This document shows positions 8,855 to 18,523 of a stretch of 64,000 nt of DNA, piece after piece. Within the stretch, counting starts at the first letter, position 1; each line of letters begins with the position of its first letter. The translations under genes and the position numbers were made by a program. Source of the DNA: Streptomyces sp. B21-083 (GTDB taxonomy: Bacteria; Actinomycetota; Actinomycetes; Streptomycetales; Streptomycetaceae); the NCBI RefSeq assembly GCF_036898825.1, contig NZ_JARUND010000002.1:4402001-4466000 (forward strand). The letters are read 5' to 3'. Below the pieces are notes generated by a model, which saw nothing but the letters and a program-made list of their open reading frames with translations, was not told the DNA's origin and made no database searches.

Positions 8855-10015
8855 CTATTTGTCGATGTCCCCGACCACGAAGAACAGCGACCCCAGGATC
8901 GCCACCATGTCCGCGACCAGCGTCCCGGGCAGCAGTACCGCCAGCGCCTGGATGTTGTTGTAGGAGGCCGAGCGCAGCTTCAGGCGGTGAGGGGTCTTCT
9001 CGCCCTTGCTGACGAGGTAGTAGCCGTTGATGCCGAGGGGGTTCTCGGTCCACGCGTACGTGTGCCCCTCGGGCGCCTTCAGGACCTTCGGCAGCCGCTG
9101 GTTGATCGGGCCGGGCGGCAGTTCGGCGAGGCGGTCGAGGCAGGCGTCGGCCAGGTCGAGCGCGTTGTACGTCTGCTCCAGGAGGCACTCGAAGCGGGCG
9201 AGACAGTCGCCCTCCTGTCGGGTGACGACCTTCAGCGTGTCCTGGAGCTCCCCGTACGCCAGATACGGCTCGTCCCGCCGCAGGTCGAAGTCGACGCCCG
9301 AGGCGCGCGCGATCGGCCCGCTCACGCCGTACGCGTGCACGGCCTCCGGCGGGAGCACGCCCACGCCGCGCGTGCGGCCCCGGAAGATGTCGTTGCCGAG
9401 CACCAGGTCGTCGAACCGGTCCATGCGCGAGCGCACGGAGGAGACTGCCGCACGCGCGCGCGTGGTCCACCCGGCGGGCAGGTCCTCCTTGAGGCCTCCC
9501 ACGCGGTTGAACATGTAGTGCATCCGCCCGCCGGAGACCTCCTCCATGACGTGCTGCAGTTCCTCGCGTTCCGTGAAGGCGTAGAAGATCGGGGTGATCC
9601 CGCCCAGCTCCAGCGGGTACGAGCCCAGGAACATCAGGTGGTTCAGCACCCGGTTCAGCTCCGCGAGCAGCGTGCGCGTCCACACCGCGCGCGTGGGGAC
9701 CTCCATACCGAGCATCCGCTCCACGGCGAGGACCACGCCCAGCTCGTTGGAGAACGCGGACAGCCAGTCGTGCCGGTTGGCCAGCATGATGATCTGACGG
9801 TAGTCACGCGCCTCGAAGAGCTTCTCCGCGCCGCGGTGCATATAGCCGATCACCGGCTCCGCGTGCTGGATCCGCTCACCGTCGAGCACGAGCCGCAGCC
9901 GCAGCACGCCGTGTGTGGACGGGTGCTGGGGCCCGATGTTGAGCACCATGTCGGTGCTCTCCGCGGCGCCGCCGACACCGACGATGGTCTCCGTGGGCTC
10001 CGTCGTGGGACTCAT
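8855..10015 (-). CDS. nuoD: NADH-quinone oxidoreductase subunit D-like protein (orphan NuoD)
   Basis: 386 residues, complete, starting at the ATG at 10015. It contains the signature [15 protein letters not shown], then [39 protein letters not shown] and the C-terminal [38 protein letters not shown] region ending [18 protein letters not shown]. NuoD sits in the quinone-reduction module of complex I. Here it stands alone, with no other nuo genes nearby, so it is a second copy or part of a partial complex (the usual nuo operon would lie elsewhere). It is convergent with the MidA-like gene. Whether it joins the main complex or a smaller one is unknown. Confidence 0.9.
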   Translation of the reverse strand: MSPTTEPTETIVGVGGAAESTDMVLNIGPQHPSTHGVLRLRLVLDGERIQHAEPVIGYMHRGAEKLFEARDYRQIIMLANRHDWLSAFSNELGVVLAVERMLGMEVPTRAVWTRTLLAELNRVLNHLMFLGSYPLELGGITPIFYAFTEREELQHVMEEVSGGRMHYMFNRVGGLKEDLPAGWTTRARAAVSSVRSRMDRFDDLVLGNDIFRGRTRGVGVLPPEAVHAYGVSGPIARASGVDFDLRRDEPYLAYGELQDTLKVVTRQEGDCLARFECLLEQTYNALDLADACLDRLAELPPGPINQRLPKVLKAPEGHTYAWTENPLGINGYYLVSKGEKTPHRLKLRSASYNNIQALAVLLPGTLVADMVAILGSLFFVVGDIDK

Positions 10016-10046
10016 GGACACAGTCTGTCGTACGTACGCTTGCGGA

Positions 10047-10574
10047 ATGGAGACGGGGAGCCCGGAGACCGCGGGCGAAACGCGAGGCGAACCGCACGAC
10101 GAACCGCACGACGAGCCGGTGTGGAGGGGGCTGCCGAGGGACCTGCTGCGGATGCGCCGGCTGCTGCTGATGGTCTGGCTGGTGCCGCTGGCGCTCGGTG
10201 CCGGGCTGCTGCCCGGCCTGCTCGCCGGGCCCGCCTGGGCGGCCTTCGCGCTGCTGCCGCTCGGCCTGCTGCTGTGGGGCTGGCGGATGCTGGGCCGCAA
10301 CTGGGCCTCCTGGCGGTACGCCGAGCGCGCCGACGACCTGCTGATCAGCAAGGGCGTCCTGTGGCGCGAGGAGACGATCGTGCCGTATGGGCGGATGCAG
10401 CTGGTCGAGGTGACGTCGGGGCCCGTCGCACGGCACTTCGGGCTGGCGAGCGTGCAGCTGCACACGGCCGCCGCCGCGAGCGACGCGCTCATCCCGGGCC
10501 TCGAACCGGCCGAGGCGGAACGGCTGCGGGACCGGCTCACCGAGCTCGGCCAGGCCCGATCGGCGGGGCTGTGA
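10047..10574 (+). CDS. membrane protein with bacterial PH domain (DUF304/bPH_2), short
   Basis: 175 residues. An acidic N-terminus (residues 1-30) precedes two adjacent membrane helices (about 42-85: [19 protein letters not shown] and [14 protein letters not shown]). A single PH-like domain follows, typified by [49 protein letters not shown]. This is the YdbS/YdbT-type arrangement, in which a short and a long bPH_2 protein are encoded together. The next gene overlaps its stop by four bases. Function in the family is poorly known; membrane or lipid-associated roles are assumed. Confidence 0.85.
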   Translation: METGSPETAGETRGEPHDEPHDEPVWRGLPRDLLRMRRLLLMVWLVPLALGAGLLPGLLAGPAWAAFALLPLGLLLWGWRMLGRNWASWRYAERADDLLISKGVLWREETIVPYGRMQLVEVTSGPVARHFGLASVQLHTAAAASDALIPGLEPAEAERLRDRLTELGQARSAGL

Positions 10575-11908
10575 CGACCCCCGACGCCGAGACGGACGTA
10601 CCGACGGAGGCCGGCAGACCGCCGGTCGTCGAGCAGCGGCTGCATCCCGTCACCCCGCTCCGGCGTGCGTGGGCGCCGGTCGCCGTGGTCATCGGGTGGG
10701 CCGTGCACGACCCCGACCAGGCGCAGCGCCAGCTGACCCGACTGACCACCACGACCCTGCTGCTCGGCCTCGCCGTATGCCTGGTCGGGGGCGCCCTGTA
10801 CGGCTTTCTGACCTGGTGGTTCACCCACTTCGCGGTGACCGACAACGAACTGCGCATCCGTACCGGCCTGTTGTTCCGGCGCACCGCGCACATCCGGCTC
10901 GAACGCATCCAGGCCGTCGACGTCACCCAGCCGCTGCTGGCCCGGATAGCGGGCGTCGCCAAGCTCAAGCTGGACGTGGTGGGGGCGGACAAGAAGGACG
11001 AGCTGGCGTATCTGGGTGAGGGGCACGCGCGTGCCCTGCGGGCCGAACTCCTCGCCCGCGCGGCCGGGTTCGCGCCCGAGACCGCGCACGAGGTGGGTGA
11101 GGCGCCGGCCCGGCAGCTGCTGCACGTCCCCGCGCGCGTGCTCGCCGTCTCCCTGGTGCTGACCGGCGCGACCTGGGGAGCGCTGGCCGCCGCACTGGTC
11201 GTACCGCCGTTCCTGTGGTTCGTCACCCACAGCCTGTGGACAGTGCTCGCGACGGGCGTCCCGCTGCTCGGCGCGGCGGGCGCGAGCAGCGTGGGACGGT
11301 TCATCAACGAGTACGACTGGACGGTCGGCGAGTCCCCGGACGGGCTGCGCATCGACCACGGCCTCCTGGACCGCACCCACGAGACGGTGCCGCCGGGGCG
11401 CGTGCAGACCGTACGGATCGTGGAGCCGCTGCTGTGGCGGCGGCGCGGCTGGGTCCGGGTGGAGCTGGACGTGGCGGGCTCGTCGAACTCGGTGCTGGTG
11501 CCGGTGGCTCCGCGCGAGATCGCGGAGACCGTCATAGGCCAGGTGCTGCCCGGGGTGACGGTGCCCGCAGCACTTTCGCGTCCGCCGCGCCGGGCGGGCT
11601 GGTGCCTGCCGTTCTGGTGGCGTGGCTACGGCATCGCCGTCACCGACAGCGTCTTCGTCTCCCGGCACGGACTGTTGCGCCGCAGTCTGTCCCTGGTTCC
11701 GCACGCCAAGGTCCAGAGCGTACGGCTGGAGCAGGGGCCCTGGGCGCGCTTCAAGGGCCTCGCGGACGTCCATGTGGACACGGGGGCCAACAAGACCGTC
11801 ACAGCCGGTCTACGGGACGCCCAGGAGGCCGCGGAGCTGCTTCTCGGGCAGGCGGAGCGGTCACGGACGGGCCGACGGGACTCGCTGCCGGACCGGTGGA
11901 TGGCGTAA
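10571..11908 (+). CDS. membrane protein with repeated bacterial PH domains (DUF304/bPH_2), long
   Basis: 445 residues from a GTG overlapping the previous stop. It has three related domains, each recognisable by a 'higher-order IRxGLL...[13 protein letters not shown]' type block: [20 protein letters not shown] (about residues 85-105), [25 protein letters not shown] and [20 protein letters not shown]. They alternate with paired membrane helices near residues 60-80 and 195-235. It is the YdbT-like partner of the short PH protein just upstream and almost certainly forms a complex with it. The physiological role is unknown. Confidence 0.85.
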   Translation: MTTPDAETDVPTEAGRPPVVEQRLHPVTPLRRAWAPVAVVIGWAVHDPDQAQRQLTRLTTTTLLLGLAVCLVGGALYGFLTWWFTHFAVTDNELRIRTGLLFRRTAHIRLERIQAVDVTQPLLARIAGVAKLKLDVVGADKKDELAYLGEGHARALRAELLARAAGFAPETAHEVGEAPARQLLHVPARVLAVSLVLTGATWGALAAALVVPPFLWFVTHSLWTVLATGVPLLGAAGASSVGRFINEYDWTVGESPDGLRIDHGLLDRTHETVPPGRVQTVRIVEPLLWRRRGWVRVELDVAGSSNSVLVPVAPREIAETVIGQVLPGVTVPAALSRPPRRAGWCLPFWWRGYGIAVTDSVFVSRHGLLRRSLSLVPHAKVQSVRLEQGPWARFKGLADVHVDTGANKTVTAGLRDAQEAAELLLGQAERSRTGRRDSLPDRWMA

Positions 11909-11963
11909 CAGGCGCGGACGAGGCAGCGGAGACGGAACCCGGGCGGCCGGTGGTGACCGGCCG

Positions 11964-13310
11964 TCAGGAAACCGCGCTGCGCAGTCCCTGCAGATCGATC
12001 TGCTCGGTCTCGTCGTGTGCCGTCAGGTCGATCACCTGACCGATGCCGACCCCGCGCGACGCCTCGTCCGCGGGCTTGAACCGAGCCTCCGACTCCGCCT
12101 TGTGCAGGGCGAGCGCCTCCTGCCCGACGACGTCGGCGAGGTCCTCGTTCTGCACGGCCTCCAGCGCGGCCGAAGCCGTCTCCTTGTGCGTACCGAAGAA
12201 GTCGAACCCGCCCTCGGCGGTCGGCCTGCGCATGGGCGCACTTGTCGGTACGACGGCCACGGCGGTCGGCACGGTGTAGTGCCCGGCGCGCACCGGCTTG
12301 GCGGGCTTCGTCTCGGCGGGGGTGGAGGCGACGCGCGAATGTCCGCGGGCCGCCTCGGGCTTCCCCTTCGCCTCGTCCTCCCGTACGGCCTCCGCCTTGG
12401 CGACGGCGGGGCCGTCGGCGACCTCGGCGGGCCCTGAGACCTCCGCGGACGTCTTCGCGGCGGCCAGGGCCGGTTCGGCCTTCACCGGCGCGTCACCGTC
12501 GAACCTGGCCAGCGCCGCCCGTGCCCGCAGGAACAGCGACGAACCCTCCGGGGAGAAGATCGCCGACGCCGCCGGCGCCTCCCCGGACGCCGAGGCCTCG
12601 GCGTCGTCGGCGTCGTCCGGGGACTGCGCGCCGACCGCGCCCAGCGCCGCCGACACCCCGGCCGCCGCCGCGTCCAGCGCCGCGGCGTCGGAGTCCACGG
12701 CGTCGTCCCCGTCCAGCACGTCCGCCGAATCGCCGGAGCCGGACCCGAGCGCTCGCGCCGAACCCGTGGCCGCAGCCGCCTTCACCTGGATGTCCGTATT
12801 CGCGTCAGTGCCCGTGTCGGTGTCGGTGTCGCCGTCCGCGTCCTGATCCGATACCGCGGCCTCCAGCTCCAGCAGCCGCCTGCCCTCCAGCGCGCTGGCC
12901 CGCTCGGTCTCGGCGGTGGCGTACCGCCGCAGCAGCGCCGCGTGCTCGTTGCGCAGCCCCTGGAGTTCGGCCCGCTTCGCGCGCAGCTTCTGCTCCAGCT
13001 TGACGCGCAGCTCGCGGGACTCCTCCAGGTCGGTCTCCAGTTCGGCGACGCGCTCCTCGTGGCGCCAGTCGTCACCCGCACGCGCGCGTGTGAGGTCGGC
13101 GACCTGCCTGCCCGCCTCGCCGTCCCAGCGGCGCATGACGGCCGCGCCCACGACCGTGATCGCCGCGGCGAACGCGGCAACCACCCTAAGGACGCCGGTA
13201 TCCGTGAACACCCATGGCCCCAGGGCGCAGACGAGCGAGACGCCCGCGATCGCCGCAGGAGGCAGCAGCCGGTGCAGAGGTGGTGAATGGCGGTGACGTC
13301 CACGTGGCAT
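11964..13310 (-). CDS. uncharacterised membrane-anchored coiled-coil protein
   Basis: 448 residues from the ATG at 13310; an ATG 25 codons upstream also exists but lacks support. Two hydrophobic helices (about residues 15-60: LLPPAAIAGVSLVCALGPWVF and VVAAFAAAITVVGAAVM) precede a charged coiled coil (about 75-150: RVAELETDLEESRELRVKLE and onward). The rest is a long low-complexity Ala/Asp/Ser/Glu region with acidic DTDTDTGTDANTD repeats. A short conserved-looking tail contains GQVIDLTAHDETEQIDL. I recognise no enzyme domain. The architecture suggests a membrane-tethered scaffold, perhaps related to cell-envelope or polar-growth proteins, but that is a guess. Confidence 0.7.
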   Translation of the reverse strand: MPRGRHRHSPPLHRLLPPAAIAGVSLVCALGPWVFTDTGVLRVVAAFAAAITVVGAAVMRRWDGEAGRQVADLTRARAGDDWRHEERVAELETDLEESRELRVKLEQKLRAKRAELQGLRNEHAALLRRYATAETERASALEGRRLLELEAAVSDQDADGDTDTDTGTDANTDIQVKAAAATGSARALGSGSGDSADVLDGDDAVDSDAAALDAAAAGVSAALGAVGAQSPDDADDAEASASGEAPAASAIFSPEGSSLFLRARAALARFDGDAPVKAEPALAAAKTSAEVSGPAEVADGPAVAKAEAVREDEAKGKPEAARGHSRVASTPAETKPAKPVRAGHYTVPTAVAVVPTSAPMRRPTAEGGFDFFGTHKETASAALEAVQNEDLADVVGQEALALHKAESEARFKPADEASRGVGIGQVIDLTAHDETEQIDLQGLRSAVS

Positions 13311-13433
13311 GGCCAGAAACTTACCGCGCGTAGGCGAATCTTGGTGCCCCGCCCGGTAAAAACACAGCAGTCCCGAACCCTTCACAGCCCTTGGGGCGCC
13401 TCGGTTCGACGCCCTCGCGGCCCCCGCCGGACG

Positions 13434-14555
13434 TCAGCGCTCCGTCAGCCGCTGACTCAGCCACTCCAGCGAACCGGGGATCTCCCGCCGCCAGGTGTTG
13501 AAGTTGTGGCCGCCGCTCTCCAGGACGATCGTCGAGATCCTCGTCGGGGCCTTCGTCCTGACCAGGTCCACGAACCGCATCGTCGGACCGTAGTTGGCCT
13601 CTCCGTGCCTGCTGGTGGTGACCAGCAGGGAGACGTCCGGCGCCGGCCTGTGCTTGATGTACCACTCCAGGTCCGCCTCGCGCTTCAGCTGCTTGTCACC
13701 CTGGAAGAGGTCTCCCGTGGTGGCGTCGATCGGCGCCTTGTAGGACGGCGACAGACCCACCGCCGCCGTGTACACGCGCGGGTGGTGCATCGCGAGCTTC
13801 AGCGCGCAGTAGCCGCCCGTCGAGTCGCCGATGACGCCCCAACTGCCCGGCCTCGGCCCCACCCGGTAGTGCCCGGCGACGGCCGCGGGCAGGTCCCGGG
13901 CGAAGAACGTCTCCGTCTGCGGCCCGCCCGGCACGTCCACGCACTCGGTGTCCCGGGGCGGCGCCACGGTCGGCCGCAGCATCACCAGGATCATCGGCTG
14001 CGCCCTGCCCTTCCTCGCCAACTCGTGCGCGGTGTCCGGGAAGTCGAGCTTCGTGACGAGGGACTTGGCGGTCCCCGGATAGCCGGTGAGTACGACGACC
14101 ACGGGGAAGGTGCGCTTCGCGTACTGCGGCTGGAAGTACTCCGGCGGCAGATAGACGTACGCCGGAGAGGTGATGCCCGTCTTCTTGCCGACGACGCCTA
14201 TCTTCTGGATCTGACCGCCGACCCTGGGCAGGTGACCGCCCGGCACGCTCACCGACTGGGTGGACAGCACCTGGAAGCCGCCGTGCGGCCCGGTGTTCTG
14301 GTCGACGACCACGCCCTGGTCGGTCTCCTTGCCCAGGAGGTCGTCCCAGGAGGCGTAAAAACCGAAACTCTGGTTGACGGCGAGACCGACCGAGGCGAAC
14401 ACCGCGACCTGGGTGGCCAGCAGCAGAATCGCCCGGCCGCCGACCGCCCGCCAGTCGCGGCGCGCCAGCCGGGCCCAGAACACGATCGTGCCGATGAACA
14501 GCAGGGTGGCGGCCAGGATCGCCAGCGCCAGCACCGTCTTGCTCGTGAGACCCAT
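13434..14555 (-). CDS. membrane-anchored alpha/beta-hydrolase esterase (Esterase D/antigen-85 type)
   Basis: 373 residues. Two membrane helices (about residues 5-25 and 40-62) hold an extracellular domain. The catalytic region has the esterase-type nucleophile motif GDSTGGYCALKLAMHHPRV, and the C-terminal ESGGHNFNTWRREIPGSLEWL supplies the histidine. SPAYVYLPPEYFQPQY and FPVVVVLTGYPG match the putative-esterase (PF00756) family, which includes mycolyl-transfer antigen 85 relatives and sugar-ester hydrolases. The substrate is unknown. The gene is divergent from the lysyltransferase-like gene; the 140 bp between them contains a TTGACA hexamer at 14633-14638 that could be a -35 for the plus-strand gene. 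Confidence 0.8.
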   Translation of the reverse strand: MGLTSKTVLALAILAATLLFIGTIVFWARLARRDWRAVGGRAILLLATQVAVFASVGLAVNQSFGFYASWDDLLGKETDQGVVVDQNTGPHGGFQVLSTQSVSVPGGHLPRVGGQIQKIGVVGKKTGITSPAYVYLPPEYFQPQYAKRTFPVVVVLTGYPGTAKSLVTKLDFPDTAHELARKGRAQPMILVMLRPTVAPPRDTECVDVPGGPQTETFFARDLPAAVAGHYRVGPRPGSWGVIGDSTGGYCALKLAMHHPRVYTAAVGLSPSYKAPIDATTGDLFQGDKQLKREADLEWYIKHRPAPDVSLLVTTSRHGEANYGPTMRFVDLVRTKAPTRISTIVLESGGHNFNTWRREIPGSLEWLSQRLTER

Positions 14556-14694
14556 GACTGCAGTTGCCCGCTCTCTCGGCCGGCGGCGCCCCGCTTCCTT
14601 CACTGCGGCTTGCCCCGGACTTTGGATGTCCTTTGACACGGCTTTCCGTGGGAGAGTGAACCTCTTCCCGTGAGACACCGTCCTAGAGGGCGCA

Positions 14695-16587
14695 ATGTCG
14701 CCGGATGCCGGATTGGCTCCGGATTCCAGGTCTCTCGCAGAACTACGGGATGCGATGTCTGTCAGGATAGATGGGGAAATGTCGGGCGAGGTTCCGGGAC
14801 GATCACATCGAGTGCGGCGCGTACTGCGCGGTCCGCGTCCCGAGGCCGTCCCCGCCGTCGTCGCCCGGGCCTGTGCGCTCGTGGGCCTGGTCGACATCGC
14901 CGCGGGAGTCTTCCCGCGCTTCAGGCACAGCCGGATGCACACCTTCGCCGAGGTACTGCCCGGCGCGCTCGGCCCGTTCGCCGCCGCGCTCTCGCTCAGC
15001 ACCGGCGTCCTTCTGCTGCTGCTCGCGCACGGCCTCAGGCGCCGCAAGCGCCGGGCATGGCGCGCCGCAGTGGCCCTGCTGCCGGCCGGCGCCGTGGCCC
15101 AGTTCGCCTACCGGCACTCGATCGTCGGGCTCGTCATCTCCGTACTCCTGCTGGTGATGCTGCTGCGCCACCGCACCGAGTTCGCGGCCCTGCCCGACCC
15201 GCGCAGCCGCTGGCGCGCACTCACCAACTTCGTGCTGATGAGCGCCGGTTCGCTCGCGCTCGGGCTGGTCATAGTGAGCGCCCACAGCGACCGTATGTAC
15301 GGCGACCCGAGCCTCGCGGACCGCATCACCCATGTCATGTACGGCCTGTTCGGCTTCGAGGGCCCCGTCGACTACGACGGGCCCACCTCCTGGACCGTCG
15401 GCTACTCGCTCGGCGCCCTGGGCCTGCTGACCGCCATCACGACGATCTACTTCGCCTTCCGGCCCGAACACCCGGCCGCCCACCTGACCCCGGAGGACGA
15501 GGACCGGCTGCGCGTCCTGCTCGACAAGCACGGCCGCCGCGACTCCCTCGGCCACTTCGCGCTGCGCCGCGACAAGGCGGTCGTCTTCTCCCCCAGCGGC
15601 AAGGCCGCCGTCACCTACCGGGTGGTGTCCGGCGTGATGCTCGCCAGTGGCGACCCGATCGGCGACGTGGAGGCCTGGCCGGGCGCCATCGAACGCTTCA
15701 TGGACGAGGCCAAGGCCCACTCCTGGACCCCCGCCGTCATGGGCTGCTCCGAGACCGGCGGCGAGGTCTGGACCCGCGAGACCGGCCTCGACGCCCTCGA
15801 ACTGGGCGACGAGGCGGTGGTGGACGTCGCGGATTTCTCCCTCTCCGGGCGCGCGATGCGCAACGTGCGCCAGATGGTCAAGCGCATCGAACGCGCGGGC
15901 TACGAAACCCGGGTACGGCGCATCCGTGACCTCGGGGAGAACGAGCTGGAGCGCATCCGGCTCGCCGCGGAGGCCTGGCGCGGCACCGACACCGAGCGTG
16001 GTTTCTCCATGGCGCTGGGCCGCATCGGCGACCCGGACGACGGCGACTGTCTCATCGCCACCGCCCACAAGGCCGACGACGAGCCCGGCCCGTACGGCGA
16101 TCTGAAGGCGATCCTGCACTTCGTGCCGTGGGGCGACGACGGCGTCTCCCTGGACCTGATGCGGCGCGACCGCGCGGCCGACCCCGGCATGAACGAACTG
16201 CTCATCGTGGCCGCCCTGGAGGCCGCCCCCCGCCTGGGCGTCGCCCGCGTCTCGCTCAACTTCGCCATGTTCCGCTCGGCACTGGCCCGCGGCGAGAAGA
16301 TCGGCGCCGGCCCGGTCCTGCGCGCGTGGCGCGGCCTGCTGGTGTTCCTGTCCCGCTGGTTCCAGATCGAGTCCCTGTACAAGTTCAACGCCAAGTTCCG
16401 CCCCCGCTGGGAACCGCGCTTCGTGGTCTACCGCACCTCCAGCGACCTCCCCCGCATCGGCCTCGCCGCCATGCAGGCAGAGGGCTTCGTCACCCTGGCC
16501 CTCCCCCGCATCCTCGGCCGCCGCACCAAGGCCCGCCGCCCATGCGCCCACGCGACAACGGAAAGGAGCACGGTGAGCGCGGTGTGA
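14695..16587 (+). CDS. phosphatidylglycerol lysyltransferase-like protein (DUF2156, MprF type)
   Basis: 630 residues. The N-terminal half holds about six hydrophobic segments (residues 52-270). The C-terminal half is the DUF2156 GNAT-like domain, starting around KHGRRDSLGHFALRRDKAVVFSPSGKAAVTYRVV and including MLASGDPIGD, SLSGRAMRNVRQMVKRIERAGY and VSLNFAMFRSALARGEK. MprF/LysX enzymes move an aminoacyl group from charged tRNA to phosphatidylglycerol, lowering membrane charge. No lysyl-tRNA synthetase domain is fused here. The first ATG (14695) has GAGGG five bases upstream and is preferred over 14755. Amino-acid specificity is unknown. Confidence 0.85.
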   Translation: MSPDAGLAPDSRSLAELRDAMSVRIDGEMSGEVPGRSHRVRRVLRGPRPEAVPAVVARACALVGLVDIAAGVFPRFRHSRMHTFAEVLPGALGPFAAALSLSTGVLLLLLAHGLRRRKRRAWRAAVALLPAGAVAQFAYRHSIVGLVISVLLLVMLLRHRTEFAALPDPRSRWRALTNFVLMSAGSLALGLVIVSAHSDRMYGDPSLADRITHVMYGLFGFEGPVDYDGPTSWTVGYSLGALGLLTAITTIYFAFRPEHPAAHLTPEDEDRLRVLLDKHGRRDSLGHFALRRDKAVVFSPSGKAAVTYRVVSGVMLASGDPIGDVEAWPGAIERFMDEAKAHSWTPAVMGCSETGGEVWTRETGLDALELGDEAVVDVADFSLSGRAMRNVRQMVKRIERAGYETRVRRIRDLGENELERIRLAAEAWRGTDTERGFSMALGRIGDPDDGDCLIATAHKADDEPGPYGDLKAILHFVPWGDDGVSLDLMRRDRAADPGMNELLIVAALEAAPRLGVARVSLNFAMFRSALARGEKIGAGPVLRAWRGLLVFLSRWFQIESLYKFNAKFRPRWEPRFVVYRTSSDLPRIGLAAMQAEGFVTLALPRILGRRTKARRPCAHATTERSTVSAV

Positions 16588-16633
16588 GGCGGTGAAGCGT
16601 CGGCGCCACGAGTCGCCGCGCGCCCGAGCCGGG

Positions 16634-16738
16634 GAGTTCTCGGCCCAAGCCCGGGTGTTCTCCGCCCGAGCCGAGGTGTTCTCCGCCCGAGCCGAGGTGT
16701 TCTCCGCCCGAGCCGAGGTGTTCTCCGCCCGAGCCAAT
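16634..16738. repeat. 21-bp tandem repeat upstream of folP
   Basis: Three identical 21-bp units starting GTGTTCTCCGCCCGAG lie at 16655-16675, 16676-16696 and 16697-16717. They are followed by a copy ending CCAAT instead of CCGAG (16718-16738) and preceded by a degenerate copy (16634-16654). The array lies in the 274-bp gap between the lysyltransferase-like gene and folP. The unit length is a multiple of three, and the plus strand reads through in the folP frame, but no start signal supports translation. Function is unknown. An AT-rich patch (AATATTGTTTTTC) directly follows. Confidence 0.9.
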
Positions 16739-16861
16739 ATTGTTTTTCGACCGAGCCGATCGACGGACCGAGACGGGCGGGTGGGTGGGAAACAACCGGC
16801 CCAACCACAACGCACCCGCACCACAGAACCCGCCCCACCGCCGGGGGCCTACGCTGAACGC

Positions 16862-17758
16862 ATGAACAACCACAGCGGACGCGGCCGGGTCACCGGCCTC
16901 CCGGCCTGGGACCGCTGCGCGGTCATGGGCGTCGTGAACGTGACCCCGGACTCCTTCTCCGACGGGGGCCGCTGGTTCGACACGACCAACGCCGTCAAGC
17001 ACGGCCTCGACCTGGTCACCGAGGGCGCAGACCTGGTGGACGTCGGCGGCGAGTCCACCCGTCCCGGCGCCACCCGCGTCGACGAGGCCGAGGAACTCAA
17101 GCGCGTCGTCCCCGTGGTCCGCGGCCTCGCCGCCGAGGGCGTCAGCGTCTCCGTCGACACCATGCGCGCCTCGGTCGCCGAACAGGCGCTCGCGGCCGGC
17201 GCCGTCCTCGTGAACGACGTCAGCGGCGGCCTCGCGGACCCCGCGATGATCCCGCTCGTCGCGGACACGGGCGCCCCTTTCGTCGTCATGCACTGGCGCG
17301 GCTTCCAGGAGGGCGGCAACATCAAGGGCGTGTACGCGGACGTCGTCTCCGAGGTCGTCGACGAGCTCCACGCGCGCGTGGACGCCGTACTGGCCGGCGG
17401 TGTCGCCCCCGACCGGATCGTCGTGGACCCGGGACTCGGCTTCTCCAAGGACGCCGATCACGACCTGGCCCTTCTGGCGCACCTCGACCGGCTGCACGGC
17501 CTGGGCCACCCCCTGCTGGTCGCCGCCTCCCGGAAACGGTTCCTCGGCCGCGTACTGGCCGGCCCCGAGGGCGCCCCGCCGCCCGCGCGGGAGCGCGACG
17601 CCGCCACCGCCGCCGTCTCCGCGCTCGCCGCCCACCAGGGCGCCTGGGCGGTCCGCGTCCACGAGGTCCGCGCCACCGCCGACGCCGTACGGGTCGCCCG
17701 CGCGGTCGAGGAGGCCCGCGACGCGGAAGCGGCCCGGAGCGCCGAGGGCACCCGGTGA
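16862..17758 (+). CDS. folP: dihydropteroate synthase FolP
   Basis: 298 residues. Condenses p-aminobenzoate with hydroxymethyl-dihydropterin pyrophosphate to give dihydropteroate; target of sulfonamides. Diagnostic motifs are VMGVVNVTPDSFSDGG (residues about 21-36), DLVDVGGESTRPGA, the SVDTMRASVAEQALAAGA strand, VLVNDVSGG, DPGLGFSKDADHDLALL and the phosphate-binding SRKRFLG. The start is the ATG closest to the conserved region. The stop overlaps the next GTG start by four bases, placing it at the head of a folate-related run that includes folB and folK. Confidence 0.96.
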   Translation: MNNHSGRGRVTGLPAWDRCAVMGVVNVTPDSFSDGGRWFDTTNAVKHGLDLVTEGADLVDVGGESTRPGATRVDEAEELKRVVPVVRGLAAEGVSVSVDTMRASVAEQALAAGAVLVNDVSGGLADPAMIPLVADTGAPFVVMHWRGFQEGGNIKGVYADVVSEVVDELHARVDAVLAGGVAPDRIVVDPGLGFSKDADHDLALLAHLDRLHGLGHPLLVAASRKRFLGRVLAGPEGAPPPARERDAATAAVSALAAHQGAWAVRVHEVRATADAVRVARAVEEARDAEAARSAEGTR

Positions 17759-18258
17759 GCGCGCCCCACATCGACGTCGAGCAGGTCGAACTCGCCAACA
17801 CCGCCTTCTACGAGGCGCTGGAACAGGGCGACTTCGACGAGTTGTCCGCGCTCTGGCTGACCCCCGCCGACCTGGGCGTCGACGAGGAGTACCACGACCC
17901 GGCGGACACCGGGGTGATCTCCTGCGTGCACCCGGGCTGGCCGGTGCTGACCGGACGCGGCGAGGTCCTCCGCTCCTACGCGCTGATCATGGCCAACACC
18001 GAGTACATCCAGTTCTTCCTGACCGACGTGCATGTCTCCGTCACCGGCGACACCGCCCTGGTGACCTGCACCGAGAACATCCTCAGCGGCGGCCCGGCCC
18101 CCGAGGACAGCGACGAGCTGGGGCCGCTGGTCGGTCAGCTGGTCGTCGCCACCAACGTGTTCCGCCGCACCCCCGTCGGCTGGAAACTCTGGTCGCACCA
18201 CGCCTCTCCGGTCCTCGCCGAGAACGACGAGGACGAGGAGGACGACACCCCCTCCTGA
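17755..18258 (+). CDS. SnoaL/NTF2-like protein
   Basis: 167 residues, GTG start overlapping the folP stop. The fold is nuclear-transport-factor-2-like: VEQVELANTAFYEALEQGDFDELSALWL at the N-terminus, HPGWPVLTGRGEVLRSYALIMANTEYIQFFLTDVHVSVTGDTALVTCTENI in the middle, and a terminal VGWKLWSHHASPV strand. The acidic tail NDEDEEDDTPS is low complexity. NTF2-like proteins are small ligand-binding or enzymatic cones; no catalytic residue can be assigned. Conserved coupling with folP in actinobacteria, as I recall it, hints at a folate-linked role. Confidence 0.8.
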   Translation: MSAPHIDVEQVELANTAFYEALEQGDFDELSALWLTPADLGVDEEYHDPADTGVISCVHPGWPVLTGRGEVLRSYALIMANTEYIQFFLTDVHVSVTGDTALVTCTENILSGGPAPEDSDELGPLVGQLVVATNVFRRTPVGWKLWSHHASPVLAENDEDEEDDTPS

Positions 18259-18523
18259 TGTCCGCCCGGGCCGGGCACCGCCGATCGGGGCCGAACGGAG
18301 GCAAACGTGGTTGGAATCACGAACACGGGGTAAGTGCGGCTACCAGCCCATGAGCAGCCGTGTTCCCACGGGGAAACACTCGATGAACCCTCCTGGTCAT
18401 CACCTGACCGGGCCTCTCGTGGGGCGGGCACTGTCAGTGTCCGCAGGTAGATTCGAAATGGCTGCCGGGCCGATCGCACCCGGTCCGAAGCGGCCGCCAA
18501 CGACGATTGCAGGAGTGATTCGC

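Noticed and set aside
10537..11773. Long minus-strand frames opposite the PH-domain genes
   Set aside because: Arg/Pro/Ala-rich shadow sequence without start signals; the plus-strand PH domains are clear.
14633..14662. Promoter with TTGACA before the lysyltransferase-like gene
   Set aside because: The -35 is good but no convincing -10 lies 16-18 bp downstream, so it is mentioned only in the esterase entry.
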